Position numbers and translations under genes: made by a program. From NCBI GenBank assembly GCA_021790515.1, contig JAJYHV010000061.1:1-35226 (forward strand): a stretch of DNA of 35,226 bases, given 5' to 3'. Positions within the stretch are counted from its first letter, which is position 1. Every line of letters starts with the position of its first letter. A model generated the notes under the pieces. The model searched no databases. It had not been told where the DNA came from and saw only the letters and a list, made by a program, of their open reading frames with translations. This document shows, one piece after another, positions 8,700 to 17,602 of the stretch. The DNA comes from Pseudomonadota bacterium (GTDB lineage: Bacteria; Pseudomonadota; Gammaproteobacteria; Burkholderiales; Sulfuriferulaceae).

Positions 8700-10046
8700 T
8701 CAGTCGTTGCCGTCGATGGTGCGACTTGTGATGACGCTTGCTTGTCCACGGGCAAATCGTAACAGTAATTCATCGCCCGGATGGAGCTGGATCGCATCGT
8801 GGATGATATTGCCTTGCGTATCGGTGGTAAGGGTGTACCCGCGTTCCAGCACGGCCAGCGGGTTAAGGTGGCGGGTATGGTCGGACAAATTGTTGACACG
8901 TTGCTGTGCGTTGGCGAGTTGGTGCTGTATGGCATAGGTGAGGCGCCGTTGCAGGTTGGTCAGTTGGGCTGTCTGCACATTCCCTGACGGGCGCAGATAA
9001 TGCAATGTGTGCTGTCGTTGATTCAAACGTTGTTGCTTTTGCCATAACAGGTTTTTTTCTGCCATGTGCCAGCGTGTGCGCCACTGTTCCAGAGTGGCCT
9101 GTTGTGCCTGCAGGCGCTTGCCAGGGTGAACCAGGCGTGCTTTCAGCCAGTCTGTGCTTTGTTCGTGTTGTCGCATCTGCTGGTTCGTGTATTGCCTGAT
9201 ACGAGAAAAGCATTCATCGAGACGCTGGCGTAACTGATCCTGGTGGGTACAGCACAGGTTGGCTGCTGCTGTGGGAGTCGCGGCACGTAAATCGGCCACA
9301 AAGTCAGCAATGGTGATGTCGGTTTCATGGCCGACGCCACTGATGACCGGGATGGGACTGGCGGCGATGGCGCGTGCGACACGTTCTTCGTTGAACGGCC
9401 ATAAATCTTCCAGGCTGCCGCCACCGCGACAAAGCAGCAGTGTCGTGCATGTTCGATGCTGTCCGGCTTGTTGTAATGCCTGCACGATTTGATCGGCGGC
9501 GGTCTGTCCTTGTACCATGCAAGGATAAATGGTTATTGGCAGAGCGGGCATGATACGCTGCAAGGTGCTCAGGATGTCCTGCAATGCGGCACCCTGCAGG
9601 GAGGTGATGATGCCAACTCTGGCGGGTAGCGCTGCAATCGGTCGTTTGCGTTGTTCGTCAAACAGTCCTTCCAGCAGCAGTTTCTGTTTGAGCGCCTCAA
9701 ATGCTTCAAACAGGATGCCCGTTCCTGCACGACGCAACAAGTCAACCTGTAGTTGCAGGTCTCCTCGTGGTTCGTAGAGGTTGATGCTGGCGAAAACATC
9801 GATTTTTTGCCCGGCTTCCGGTACCCAGTCGAGCTGCTGATTGCGCATGCGAAACATGACGCAACGAATCTGTGCCTGCTGATCTTTGAGTGAAAAGTAC
9901 CAGTGTCCAGAGCTCGCACGAGTGAAATTGGAGACCTCGCCACTTACCCAGAGAGCAGGTATCTGTCGGGCGATGGTCAACTGAATCATGCGGTTGAGAG
10001 CGCTGACATTGAATATTTTTTCGGGTTGGATGTCTACTTTTTCCAC
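8700..10046 (-). CDS. xseA: Exodeoxyribonuclease VII large subunit
   Basis: Catalytic subunit of ExoVII, which with several copies of the small XseB degrades single-stranded DNA from both ends during repair. The 448 residues show the N-terminal OB-fold (VSGEVSNFTRASSGHWYFSL, then YEPRGDLQLQV), the catalytic domain (GRVGIITSLQGAALQD-like segment, RGGGSLEDLWPFNEE, ISGVGHETDITIADFVADLR), a long coiled-coil and the C-terminal LERGYTLTTDTQGNII segment. The start is a GTG; the nearest in-frame upstream stop leaves no better codon, and no strong ribosome-binding site is seen. xseB is not in the window. The AT-rich stretch upstream should carry its promoter. Confidence 0.96.
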   Translation of the reverse strand: MEKVDIQPEKIFNVSALNRMIQLTIARQIPALWVSGEVSNFTRASSGHWYFSLKDQQAQIRCVMFRMRNQQLDWVPEAGQKIDVFASINLYEPRGDLQLQVDLLRRAGTGILFEAFEALKQKLLLEGLFDEQRKRPIAALPARVGIITSLQGAALQDILSTLQRIMPALPITIYPCMVQGQTAADQIVQALQQAGQHRTCTTLLLCRGGGSLEDLWPFNEERVARAIAASPIPVISGVGHETDITIADFVADLRAATPTAAANLCCTHQDQLRQRLDECFSRIRQYTNQQMRQHEQSTDWLKARLVHPGKRLQAQQATLEQWRTRWHMAEKNLLWQKQQRLNQRQHTLHYLRPSGNVQTAQLTNLQRRLTYAIQHQLANAQQRVNNLSDHTRHLNPLAVLERGYTLTTDTQGNIIHDAIQLHPGDELLLRFARGQASVITSRTIDGND

Positions 10047-10272
10047 AATGTCATTGGTACGGGATAAATATCAATTGTTGATTATTGACAAGAATATAAA
10101 AATAATAACCATATGATTTTTATAAAAATTTTTTTACATCAAAAAATAGGCAATGTAAAAATATGCTTATGTCGTGATGAGTTGACAATGACACAAACAG
10201 GTTATGCACAAAGTTATCCACAGTCTTTGTGGACAAGTCCGGAGGGGCAAGTGCTGGTGTCGCAATCATGGT
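10047..10272. other. AT-rich intergenic stretch with DnaA-box cluster
   Basis: This 226-bp gap separates the purT stop from the xseA start; both genes are on the minus strand. Positions about 10062-10175 are very AT-rich, with runs such as ATAAAAATTTTTTTACAT. A short dyad ATCAA-TTG-TTGAT at 10070-10082 is one base from an IHF-type core. The purT-proximal end holds three DnaA-box-like sites (separate entry). A TTGACA at 10182-10187 (plus) and another at 10085-10090 have no convincing -10 partner. No gene is likely inside. Confidence 0.6.
10202..10236. promoter_or_regulatory. Three clustered DnaA-box-like 9-mers
   Basis: TTATGCACA (10202-10210) fits the TTATNCACA consensus, TTATCCACA (10214-10222) is the perfect strong box, and on the minus strand TTGTCCACA (10236-10228) differs at one base. 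The three lie within 35 bases, two direct and one inverted. CACAAAG and CTTTGTG (10207-10213, 10225-10231) also form a dyad around the central box. Together with the neighbouring AT-rich block this resembles a replication-origin module or a DnaA-titration or DnaA-regulated site. Whether it is any of these cannot be told from sequence alone. Confidence 0.6.
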
Positions 10273-11469
10273 TCAACAGGCATGGAGTTGTATTCGACTG
10301 GCACAAAGCGTGGCGCGTTCACGAGCGATGGTAGTGGATTCGGCAGTGGATAGCGCAACTCCCATGCGGCGGGTGAGGGTGGCATAAGGTTTGCCGAACA
10401 GACGGATATCGCTGTTGGGGACGCTCAGCGCAGCAGCCAGCCCTTCATAAACCGGTGCAGTGCAGTCGCAATTGCCATAGATGACTGCCGATGCGCCCGT
10501 CTCGCGCAAACGGACATCCACCGGCAAGCCGAGAATGGCGCGGGCGTGCAGGCTGAATTCGCTCTGATATTGCGTGCACAGGGTCACCATGCCGGTGTCG
10601 TGTGGTCGAGGCGAGAGTTCAGAAAACCAGACATCGTCTCCCTTGATGAACAATTCAACGCCAAACACACCAAGACCGCCGAGATTGTCGGTGATCTGCC
10701 GGGCAAGATGCCGGGCACGGTTGCGTGCAACCTCTGACATGGGTTGTGGTTGCCAGGATTCGACATAATCACCATTTACCTGACGATGGCCGATGGGTGC
10801 GCAAAAGTGTGTGACGGGTTGTCCATTGGCATCGAGTGCACGAACCGTGAGCAGCGTGATTTCGAAATCGAAGTCTATCATGCCTTCAATGATGACCTCG
10901 CCCCGATCGATACGCGCCGCGTGGGCGGCGTATGTCCAGGCGGCATCGATTTGTTCTGGTTCCCGAACCAAAGACTGGCCTTTGCCGGAAGAAGACATGA
11001 CGGGTTTGACAAAACAGGGCAGGCCGATTTCCCGAATGGCGGCGTGCAGTTTTTCACGGCTGTCGGCAAAACGGTAGGGTGATGTGGGTAATTGCAGAGT
11101 TTCAGCGGCGAGACGACGAATGCCGGCGCGATTCATGGTGAGTTGTGCTGCGCGTGCCGTGGGGATGACGCGAGCGAGGCCGTCTGCTTCGATGGACAGT
11201 AGTTCATCGGTGGCAATGGCTTCGATTTCGGGAACGATGAAATGTGGGCGTTCCTGTTCGACCAGTGCGCGCAATGCCTTGGCGTCTCCCATATCAATGA
11301 CATGGGCACGGTGGGCAACCTGGTGTGCAGGTGCATGGGCGTAGCGGTCGACGGCAATGGTTTCTATGCCCAGGCGTTGTAGTTCAATGATGACTTCTTT
11401 GCCCAGTTCTCCGCTACCCAGCAGCATGACGCGCAAGGCGTGGTGGGATAATGGTGTGCCGAATTGCAT
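10273..11469 (-). CDS. purT: Formate-dependent phosphoribosylglycinamide formyltransferase 2
   Basis: ATP-grasp enzyme that makes formyl-GAR from GAR, formate and ATP in purine synthesis, an alternative to folate-dependent PurN. The chosen ATG gives 398 residues starting [20 protein letters not shown] and is preceded by GAGGGA five bases upstream. Family marks include [58 protein letters not shown] and [15 protein letters not shown]. The open frame extends 202 codons further upstream, but that part overlaps miaA on the other strand and has no family resemblance. It is divergent from miaA across about 80 bases. Confidence 0.97.
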   Translation of the reverse strand: MQFGTPLSHHALRVMLLGSGELGKEVIIELQRLGIETIAVDRYAHAPAHQVAHRAHVIDMGDAKALRALVEQERPHFIVPEIEAIATDELLSIEADGLARVIPTARAAQLTMNRAGIRRLAAETLQLPTSPYRFADSREKLHAAIREIGLPCFVKPVMSSSGKGQSLVREPEQIDAAWTYAAHAARIDRGEVIIEGMIDFDFEITLLTVRALDANGQPVTHFCAPIGHRQVNGDYVESWQPQPMSEVARNRARHLARQITDNLGGLGVFGVELFIKGDDVWFSELSPRPHDTGMVTLCTQYQSEFSLHARAILGLPVDVRLRETGASAVIYGNCDCTAPVYEGLAAALSVPNSDIRLFGKPYATLTRRMGVALSTAESTTIARERATLCASRIQLHAC

Positions 11470-11491
11470 GTGTCCCTCGGTGGAAGCGCGA

Positions 11492-11497
11492 TATAAT
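11492..11497 (+). promoter_or_regulatory. Possible -10 box in the purT/miaA divergent gap
   Basis: A perfect TATAAT sits 54 bases before the miaA start codon on the plus strand. No TTGACA-like hexamer is found 16-18 bases upstream, so this is only a candidate miaA promoter element. Confidence 0.3.
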
Positions 11498-11550
11498 GCG
11501 CTGAGTGTAAGGGATAGGTTCATGCCTGAGCAAGTCAGTGCGCCAAAAAT

Positions 11551-12543
11551 ATGCCAAAAAACAGATTGAATGATCCAACGCAAGCAATTGCCGAGCAAAA
11601 ACTGACGCCAGCCATCTTGTTGATGGGACCAACCGCGAGCGGGAAAACGGATCTGGCCGTGGCGCTGGTTGAGCGTTTCCCACTGGAAATCATCAGCGTG
11701 GATTCGGCGATGGTGTTTCGCGACATGGACATCGGCACGGCAAAACCAGAGCCGTATATCCTTGCCCGGGCGCCACATCATCTCATTGATTGTCGCTCGC
11801 CTGTTGAGAGTTATTCTGCTGCACAGTTTTGCAGCGATGCCAAGCGATTGATGCAGGATATTCATGCGCGAGGACGAATACCTTTGCTGGTGGGGGGCAC
11901 CATGCTGTATTTCAAGGCGTTGCGTGAAGGTTTGAGCGAATTGCCGTCTGCGGATGAGACAGTACGTCAACAAATCGATCGGGAGGCGTTGGAACGGGGA
12001 TGGGAGGCATTGCACGCGGAGATTCGGCAGCGTGACCCGGACAGCGCTGCGCGCATCAAGCCGGGAGACAGTCAACGCATCCAGCGCGCACTCGAAATCA
12101 TGCGCATGACAGGTAACACGCTGACTGAATTATGGGCGCGCCACCGAGCGCGACCTGTCACCGATCACTGGCTGTCAGTTGCATTGCTGCCATCGGAGCG
12201 AGCTGTGCTGCATGCGCGTATTGCGCAGCGTTTTGACATGATGCTGGCAGCCGGGTTGCTGGATGAGCTGGCCGCGTTGCGGCAGCGTTATCCCTTGCAC
12301 GCTGAACTGCCATCGATGCGTTGCGTCGGTTACCGCCAGGCGTGGGCGTTTCAGCAAGGCGAATATGACGTGGCGGAGCTGCGTGAGCGGGGTATTTTTG
12401 CTACCAGGCAGTTGGCCAAGCGTCAATTGACATGGCTACGCAGCATGGCCAATAGCACGCAGCACGCGATAGACAGTCTGGAGTCCAGTGCAACCAGTCA
12501 GGTTTTTCACCACGTGACAGCATACATTGAGCGCTTTCGCTGA
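11551..12543 (+). CDS. miaA: tRNA dimethylallyltransferase
   Basis: Transfers a dimethylallyl group to the N6 of A37 in tRNAs reading codons that start with U, the first step to ms2i6A. The 330 residues carry the P-loop [55 protein letters not shown] and the C-terminal [13 protein letters not shown], all hallmark MiaA segments. It is slightly longer than the E. coli enzyme because of about 15 extra N-terminal residues; the start at 11551 has no clear ribosome-binding site. It stands alone, divergent from purT and convergent with the dynamin-like gene, rather than beside hfq or mutL. Confidence 0.97.
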   Translation: MPKNRLNDPTQAIAEQKLTPAILLMGPTASGKTDLAVALVERFPLEIISVDSAMVFRDMDIGTAKPEPYILARAPHHLIDCRSPVESYSAAQFCSDAKRLMQDIHARGRIPLLVGGTMLYFKALREGLSELPSADETVRQQIDREALERGWEALHAEIRQRDPDSAARIKPGDSQRIQRALEIMRMTGNTLTELWARHRARPVTDHWLSVALLPSERAVLHARIAQRFDMMLAAGLLDELAALRQRYPLHAELPSMRCVGYRQAWAFQQGEYDVAELRERGIFATRQLAKRQLTWLRSMANSTQHAIDSLESSATSQVFHHVTAYIERFR

Positions 12544-12586
12544 CTTTCCATTGACGCGGCCTGCAAATCGGGTATTGTGAACCCGG

Positions 12587-14575
12587 TCAGACAGAACGGA
12601 AGACGTTTATTTTGGCGGGTTGTGGCAGTTGATCGTGGCTGGTGGTCTCCAGCGCATGTTCAATTTCAGCCCGAATTTGTTCCAACGCCTGCAATTGACC
12701 ATTGGCATTGCGTTGCATTTCCTGTAGTTCGGCAATGCGGTCTTCCAGTGTGTCGGTAGCGCGATGGATACGTTTGACGCTTTCCAGCCGACGCCGCAAC
12801 TGCATCTGGTGTTCGCGTACTTGCGTTTCCATGGGTGACATGATGGCTTTCAGCCAGCTGTCGGCTTCGCGGTTGGCGACTTCGTAGATGCTGATGACGC
12901 GACTGGCCAGGGTTTCAAAAAATTTTGCGGTCAGCGTGTACTGCTCGTTTGTGAGCAGGTTGTACAGGGTATTGAAGTGGGTATTGTAACTTTCTTCCAG
13001 CCGTTTCATTTCTTTTTGGTATTTGAAGGTGGAATAGTTAGGCGGCGTGATTTCGGCCAGACCATGCTCATCGCGGAACTTGCGGTACATGGCCGTCATC
13101 ATGGCTTTGATTTCTTCAATGGCCTCGGTGGATTGTTCGAAGTTATGAATGACTTTGGTAAAAAAGCCGTTCATGGCATGTTGGAGACCGGCGGTAAAGC
13201 GGCTGTTTTCCATTGCCACGCGGGTTTGATGCACCTCGTTTTTGACCCGATCCATGCCAAGGTGACTGAACAATGAGTTGGAGTGGTGGGAGAACACGCT
13301 GCGCAAGGCATGAAACTGCTGTAATGCCCGTTCGAATTCTGCCTTTTCCACTTCAATTTTTTGCATCATGTGTTGCACGACTTCTTCATTTTTGCCGCGC
13401 AGGCCGATGAGCTCATCAAGTTGTTCATCAATATTTTTCAGGCGGGCGCTCAACAGGTCACGCGTGTTGGAGAGCAGTTCGCCGATTTCGTTGCTGGTCG
13501 CCTCGCGTACGATTTCCTGTTTGGACGGAATGAGCTTTTCGCTCAGAGCCGCTTCAAGCGTGGGCAAGCCGCTTTTGGCGAGCAAAGCCGTGTCGTCACT
13601 GATTTTGGCCAGTAACGCCTTTTGGGCGGAAATAGGGTAAATCTGGTTGCTGTACAGGCCGAGTAGCGCGGCGGAGCGTTCAACCTGGCTGCGAATCTCG
13701 GCAGCAATTTCTTCATCCGATTTGATGTCGTCCCACAGGCCGTCGATTTTGTTCAGCACGACCAGATGCCCACGATGGCTACCTTGCAGACTGGCAATGT
13801 GGTTACGCCAGATGTCAATATCCGATTTCGTGACACCGGTGTCAGCCGCCAGCAGAAATACGATGGCATGCGCGTTGGGCAGAAGGTTGAAGGTGAGTTC
13901 TGGTTCGGTGCCGATGGCATTCAGCCCCGGTGTATCCAGAATGACCAGTCCGCGTTTGAGCAGTGGATGCGGGAAGTTGATAATGGCATGCCGCCAGCGC
14001 GGGATTTCAATCTGGCCATTTTCGTCGACATGCAGGTCGGTATCACTATCTTGCGCGTGAACCAAGCCGTATTGTTCTGCCTCGGCACGTGAAACCATCT
14101 GTGTTTCGCTAACCTGTTTCAGGGTTTGCAGCATGGCATCGGCAGATTCGGTATCCAGTGGCAGTGTCGTCCATTCATCCGGATAACGCTTGTATTCAGT
14201 GATGCTGGTGTTGGTGCTGCGGGTGGTGATGGGTAATAATTGTACGCTGGGCGGTTTGTGGGCGTCGTACAGCAGTTCGGTGGGGCACATGGTGGTGCGC
14301 CCGGCTGTGGAGGGCAGCAGACGTTTTTTGTAGTCGGCAAAAAAAATGGCGTTGATGAGCTCGGATTTGCCGCGGGAAAATTCCGCCACGAAAGCGACAT
14401 TCAGTTTGTCTTCAGCCAGGCGTTCGATGACATGTTGCAGACGCAGGTCGATTTGCCAGTCACTGATTTCTTCGCTGTGCAGCCAGATGCGATAGCGATC
14501 AATTTGCAGGCTTAGGTTTTCACGCCACAGGCTGTAGTGTTCCAGCTGTTCGCCGAGTGGGGTGCTGTCTGACAT
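12587..14575 (-). CDS. Bacterial dynamin-family GTPase
   Basis: Large GTPase of the dynamin superfamily, probably acting on membranes or on nucleoprotein at the membrane; the exact job is unknown. The start at 14575 gives 662 residues and follows a perfect GGAGGA; earlier in-frame codons lack such a site. The G1 motif at 64-71 reads AEFSRGKS, with alanine instead of the usual first glycine. A switch-I-like TTMCPTE follows at 94-100, then DTPGL (G3) and NKID (G4). The C-terminal 400 residues are helical and charged, with several coiled-coil stretches; I see no clear transmembrane paddle. It is one gene, not the tandem pair typical of many bacterial dynamins, and lies 55 bases downstream of mutM on the same strand, so may be cotranscribed. 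Confidence 0.85.
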   Translation of the reverse strand: MSDSTPLGEQLEHYSLWRENLSLQIDRYRIWLHSEEISDWQIDLRLQHVIERLAEDKLNVAFVAEFSRGKSELINAIFFADYKKRLLPSTAGRTTMCPTELLYDAHKPPSVQLLPITTRSTNTSITEYKRYPDEWTTLPLDTESADAMLQTLKQVSETQMVSRAEAEQYGLVHAQDSDTDLHVDENGQIEIPRWRHAIINFPHPLLKRGLVILDTPGLNAIGTEPELTFNLLPNAHAIVFLLAADTGVTKSDIDIWRNHIASLQGSHRGHLVVLNKIDGLWDDIKSDEEIAAEIRSQVERSAALLGLYSNQIYPISAQKALLAKISDDTALLAKSGLPTLEAALSEKLIPSKQEIVREATSNEIGELLSNTRDLLSARLKNIDEQLDELIGLRGKNEEVVQHMMQKIEVEKAEFERALQQFHALRSVFSHHSNSLFSHLGMDRVKNEVHQTRVAMENSRFTAGLQHAMNGFFTKVIHNFEQSTEAIEEIKAMMTAMYRKFRDEHGLAEITPPNYSTFKYQKEMKRLEESYNTHFNTLYNLLTNEQYTLTAKFFETLASRVISIYEVANREADSWLKAIMSPMETQVREHQMQLRRRLESVKRIHRATDTLEDRIAELQEMQRNANGQLQALEQIRAEIEHALETTSHDQLPQPAKINVFRSV

Positions 14576-14630
14576 GGTGTTCCTCCATCGTGTGGCCATA
14601 TTTTTGATTGTCTTGCAAATATAGCGCAAA

Positions 14631-15461
14631 TCACTTGGTTTGTCGCTGATTTTTCTGGCAATATGGACAAAAATAACTGCTGCGCTGTTGTTGTCGGAGA
14701 TGTTCGATGGTATGTCCGCAGCGCAGACAAGGCTGTCCACTGCGTCCGTAGACTGTGTATTGTTGCTGGAAGTAGCCCGGATTACCGTGCCCATCCAGAA
14801 AATCGCGCAGTGAACTGCCGCCAGCGTCAATGGCGCGGAGCAGAATGTGACGGATGGCATCGGACAGCGCATCGGTTTGATGGCGTGTCAGGTTTTGTGC
14901 GGGCAATTCTGGATGAATGCCGGCATGAAACAAGGCTTCGTTGGCATAAATGTTGCCGATGCCAACGACACGATGGCTGTCCATCAGGACGGTCTTGATG
15001 GCGGCGTGACAACGGGATAATCGATACAAAATTTCGCCGTCAAATTGTTCGGCAAGCGGCTCGATGCCCAGACGGTTCAGCAGGGGATGCGACTCTGCTT
15101 CGCCCTCCTGCCACAATAGTGCACCAAACCGGCGTGGATCACGCAAGCGCAGACAGTTACCGTTGGTGAGCACGATGTCGATATGATCATGTTTTTGAAA
15201 GGGGGTTTGCGCATCGGTCAGGCGCAAACTGCCAGACATGCCCAGATGAATCAATATGTTGCCGCTGTCCAATCTGAAAATCAGATATTTGGCCCGTCGC
15301 TCCAGCGCAATGATGCGCTGTCCGCGTGTGATATCGGCAATCTGTGGCGGAATCGGCCAACGCAGTGAAGGCGTTCGCACGATGACATCGAGAATGGTGT
15401 GCTGCTCTACATGGGGTGCCAATCCTCGGCGTGTGGTTTCTACTTCAGGCAGTTCGGGCAT
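14631..15461 (-). CDS. mutM: Formamidopyrimidine-DNA glycosylase (Fpg)
   Basis: Base-excision glycosylase and AP lyase removing 8-oxoguanine and formamidopyrimidines. The 276 residues begin with the catalytic MPELPEVETTRRGL (nucleophile P2, E3), with conserved lysine K58 in RRAKYLIF, the helix-two-turn-helix region VVGIGNIYANEALF, and a complete zinc finger with C245, C248, C265 and C268. All catalytic residues are present. It sits between rarA upstream and the dynamin-like gene downstream; the 120-base gap after rarA leaves room for its own promoter, though none is obvious. Confidence 0.97.
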   Translation of the reverse strand: MPELPEVETTRRGLAPHVEQHTILDVIVRTPSLRWPIPPQIADITRGQRIIALERRAKYLIFRLDSGNILIHLGMSGSLRLTDAQTPFQKHDHIDIVLTNGNCLRLRDPRRFGALLWQEGEAESHPLLNRLGIEPLAEQFDGEILYRLSRCHAAIKTVLMDSHRVVGIGNIYANEALFHAGIHPELPAQNLTRHQTDALSDAIRHILLRAIDAGGSSLRDFLDGHGNPGYFQQQYTVYGRSGQPCLRCGHTIEHLRQQQRSSYFCPYCQKNQRQTK

Positions 15462-15581
15462 GATTTATGGCGGTGTCGATTGTGGGTGATGGAACAGGGG
15501 TGTTCATGCATCTCGAAGGGGCGCTCCTGTCATTTGTTCTGGTGCGAGATAACCCAACAGGAGGAGAAGACCGGCGCTTCC

Positions 15582-16922
15582 CTAGTCAGTGGGTTCCTGA
15601 TTTCTGTCGCGCGCAGCGCTTGCGTCATCGTCCAGCGCCCGCAGGCTGGCCAGTTTTTCGGCGATCTTGGCTTCCAGTCCACGGGCGACCGGTTGGTACC
15701 ATCCGGGTGCCGACATGCCATCTGGCAGATAGTTTTCTCCTGCGGCGTAAGCATCGGTTTCATCATGTGCGTAGCGATATTCTTTGCCATACCCCAGATT
15801 TTTCATGAGATGGGTTGGCGCATTGCGCAGGTGCAATGGCACTTCGCGCGATGTGTCTTGCTTGACGAATGCCTTTGCCTGATTGAAGGCTTGATAGCCG
15901 GCATTGCTTTTGGCTGCCATGGACAGATAGATGATGGCTTGCCCCAAGGCGAGTTCACCTTCAGGCGAGCCGAGCCGCTCCCAGGTTTGTGCGGCATCGA
16001 GCGCAATCTGTATGGCTCTGGGATCGGCAAGACCGATGTCTTCCCATGCCATGCGCACGATGCGGCGGGCCAGATAACGCGGATCGGCACCGCCATCGAG
16101 CATGCGTGTCAGCCAATACAGTGCCGCATCAGGATGAGAACCGCGCACGGATTTGTGCAGGGCGGAAATCTGGTCATAAAAAGCATCGCCCTGTTTGTCG
16201 AAGCGGCGTAGTTGCTCACCGATGGTTTGTTCGACGAATGCGTGTTCGATGTGTGTGATTTTTGCGTGTTGTGCGGCGGCATCGAGTTGTTCCAGCAGAT
16301 TCAGCAGGCGGCGTGCATCACCATCAGCAGATTGCAATACGGTCTGGGTGGCCTGTTCTTCAAAACTCAGATGCGGTAATGCTTGCGTGCGTGCGCGCAA
16401 AAGCAGTTGTCGCAAATCCGTGTCATCCAGCGGTTTGAGGACATATACGGTGGCACGCGACAAAAGGGCTGCATTGACTTCAAACGAGGGGTTTTCGGTG
16501 GTTGCTCCAATGAAAATGACCAGACCGGATTCGATATGGGGTAGCAACGCATCTTGTTGCGCGGTGTTGAAACGGTGAATTTCGTCGATGAATAAAATGG
16601 TTTTTTTGCCGCTATCGGCACGCAGACGCTGTGCGGATTCGATGGTCTGCCGGATATCTTTGATGCCGGCCATGACGGCGGACAGGGCGATGAAAGAACA
16701 GTCAAAAGCTTGTGCCGTCAGACGCGCTAACGTTGTCTTTCCGACTCCGGGTGGCCCCCACAGCAACATGGAATGAATATGCTGGCTGGCAAAGGCGTTG
16801 TACAAGGGTTTGCCTTCATCCAGCAAATGGTGTTGTCCAATCACATCACTCAGCTGTTGTGGTCGCAAGCGTTCGGCCAGCGGTTCGTAGGTGTCGGCAG
16901 GCGGAAACAGGTTGCGATTCAT
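15582..16922 (-). CDS. rarA: Replication-associated recombination protein A (AAA+ ATPase)
   Basis: RarA/MgsA is a clamp-loader-like AAA+ tetramer acting at stalled forks and single-strand gaps, interacting with SSB. The 446 residues contain the N-terminal RPQQLSDVIGQHHLL, Walker A GPPGVGKT (56-63), Walker B ILFIDEIHRF (109-118), sensor-1 FIGATTENPSFEVN, and the C-terminal clamp-loader-like domain with GSDPDAALYWL-like RGSHPDAALYWLTRML and LGYGKEYRYAHD. The ATG overlaps the TGA of lolA (ATGA), so lolA and rarA are translationally coupled, as commonly seen in proteobacteria. Confidence 0.97.
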   Translation of the reverse strand: MNRNLFPPADTYEPLAERLRPQQLSDVIGQHHLLDEGKPLYNAFASQHIHSMLLWGPPGVGKTTLARLTAQAFDCSFIALSAVMAGIKDIRQTIESAQRLRADSGKKTILFIDEIHRFNTAQQDALLPHIESGLVIFIGATTENPSFEVNAALLSRATVYVLKPLDDTDLRQLLLRARTQALPHLSFEEQATQTVLQSADGDARRLLNLLEQLDAAAQHAKITHIEHAFVEQTIGEQLRRFDKQGDAFYDQISALHKSVRGSHPDAALYWLTRMLDGGADPRYLARRIVRMAWEDIGLADPRAIQIALDAAQTWERLGSPEGELALGQAIIYLSMAAKSNAGYQAFNQAKAFVKQDTSREVPLHLRNAPTHLMKNLGYGKEYRYAHDETDAYAAGENYLPDGMSAPGWYQPVARGLEAKIAEKLASLRALDDDASAARDRNQEPTD

Positions 16923-17590
16923 GGTTGATCTGACAAAATATCGACCCCGGCGGGTGGGGTAAAGTGAAATGTTCCGGCCGGCAAGGCAGGGTTGCGTTTC
17001 AGATGGGAGAATTGCAGGATGGTGGTCATGCCGAAATTGTCGTGCATGACGAGTTGGCGCAGATTATCCTGTTCGAAACCCAGTTCGATCTGTTGCCAGG
17101 TTCCTTCGCTTGATTTTGGTGTGGCATTGACCCAGAGCAGTCCGTCGTGTGTACCGGCATCGGTCAGCCGATAATAGCGTTCGATGTTGTTGTCACCCGC
17201 CAGAAAAGCGGCCGGACTGCTGCCCAGGGCATGGCTCATGTTTTTGATGGTGACCTGAGCCAACCCTTCATCATAGAGCCAGATTTTTTGGCCATCGCCA
17301 ATTATTTGTTGCGCGTCAGGTGGCAGATAGATCCAGCGAAATTTCCCCGGGCGTGAAAATGCCATGGTGCCCGTTTCCTGTTGCCGAATGTGCTGATGCC
17401 GGTCGTAAACGGTTTGCCGGAAATCGGCTTGCAGTGCATGGGTGCCGGTCATGAAAGCACGCAAGGCGTCGAGCCCGTTTTTCTGTGCCGGCTTGTTTGA
17501 TGGCGATTGTTCGATGGGGTGCAGCGCGCCTGCCTGTGCGGATAACAGATTAAAACACATTAAAAATGCGATATAATATTTTGATTTCAA
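16919..17590 (-). CDS. lolA: Outer-membrane lipoprotein carrier protein LolA
   Basis: Periplasmic chaperone that takes lipoproteins from the LolCDE exporter to LolB. The 223-residue precursor has a signal peptide (MKSKYYIAFLMCFNLLSAQAGA) and the family segments LQADFRQTVYD, ETGTMAFSRPGKFRWIY, QIIGDGQKIWLYDEGLAQVT and a C-terminal FHFTPPAGVDIL. The start codon is TTG at 17590: no ATG or GTG precedes it, AGGA lies eight bases upstream inside the ftsK stop region, and starting at the next ATG (residue 11) would shorten the signal peptide. It lies 12 bases downstream of ftsK and overlaps rarA by four, forming ftsK-lolA-rarA. Confidence 0.93.
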   Translation of the reverse strand: MKSKYYIAFLMCFNLLSAQAGALHPIEQSPSNKPAQKNGLDALRAFMTGTHALQADFRQTVYDRHQHIRQQETGTMAFSRPGKFRWIYLPPDAQQIIGDGQKIWLYDEGLAQVTIKNMSHALGSSPAAFLAGDNNIERYYRLTDAGTHDGLLWVNATPKSSEGTWQQIELGFEQDNLRQLVMHDNFGMTTILQFSHLKRNPALPAGTFHFTPPAGVDILSDQP

Positions 17591-17602
17591 AATGAATTAA
17601 TC

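Noticed and set aside
10273-12075. 600-codon frame for purT including a 200-residue N-terminal extension
   Set aside because: The extension overlaps miaA on the opposite strand, has no PurT resemblance, and the internal ATG at 11469 has a good ribosome-binding site.
12544-12586. Possible bidirectional terminator between miaA and the dynamin-like gene
   Set aside because: Only a 5-bp CGGGT/ACCCG dyad is present with no T-run on either strand.
15399-16211. 270-codon plus-strand frame
   Set aside because: It is antisense to mutM and rarA, with low-complexity Cys/His/Gly content typical of shadow frames; both real genes are unambiguous.
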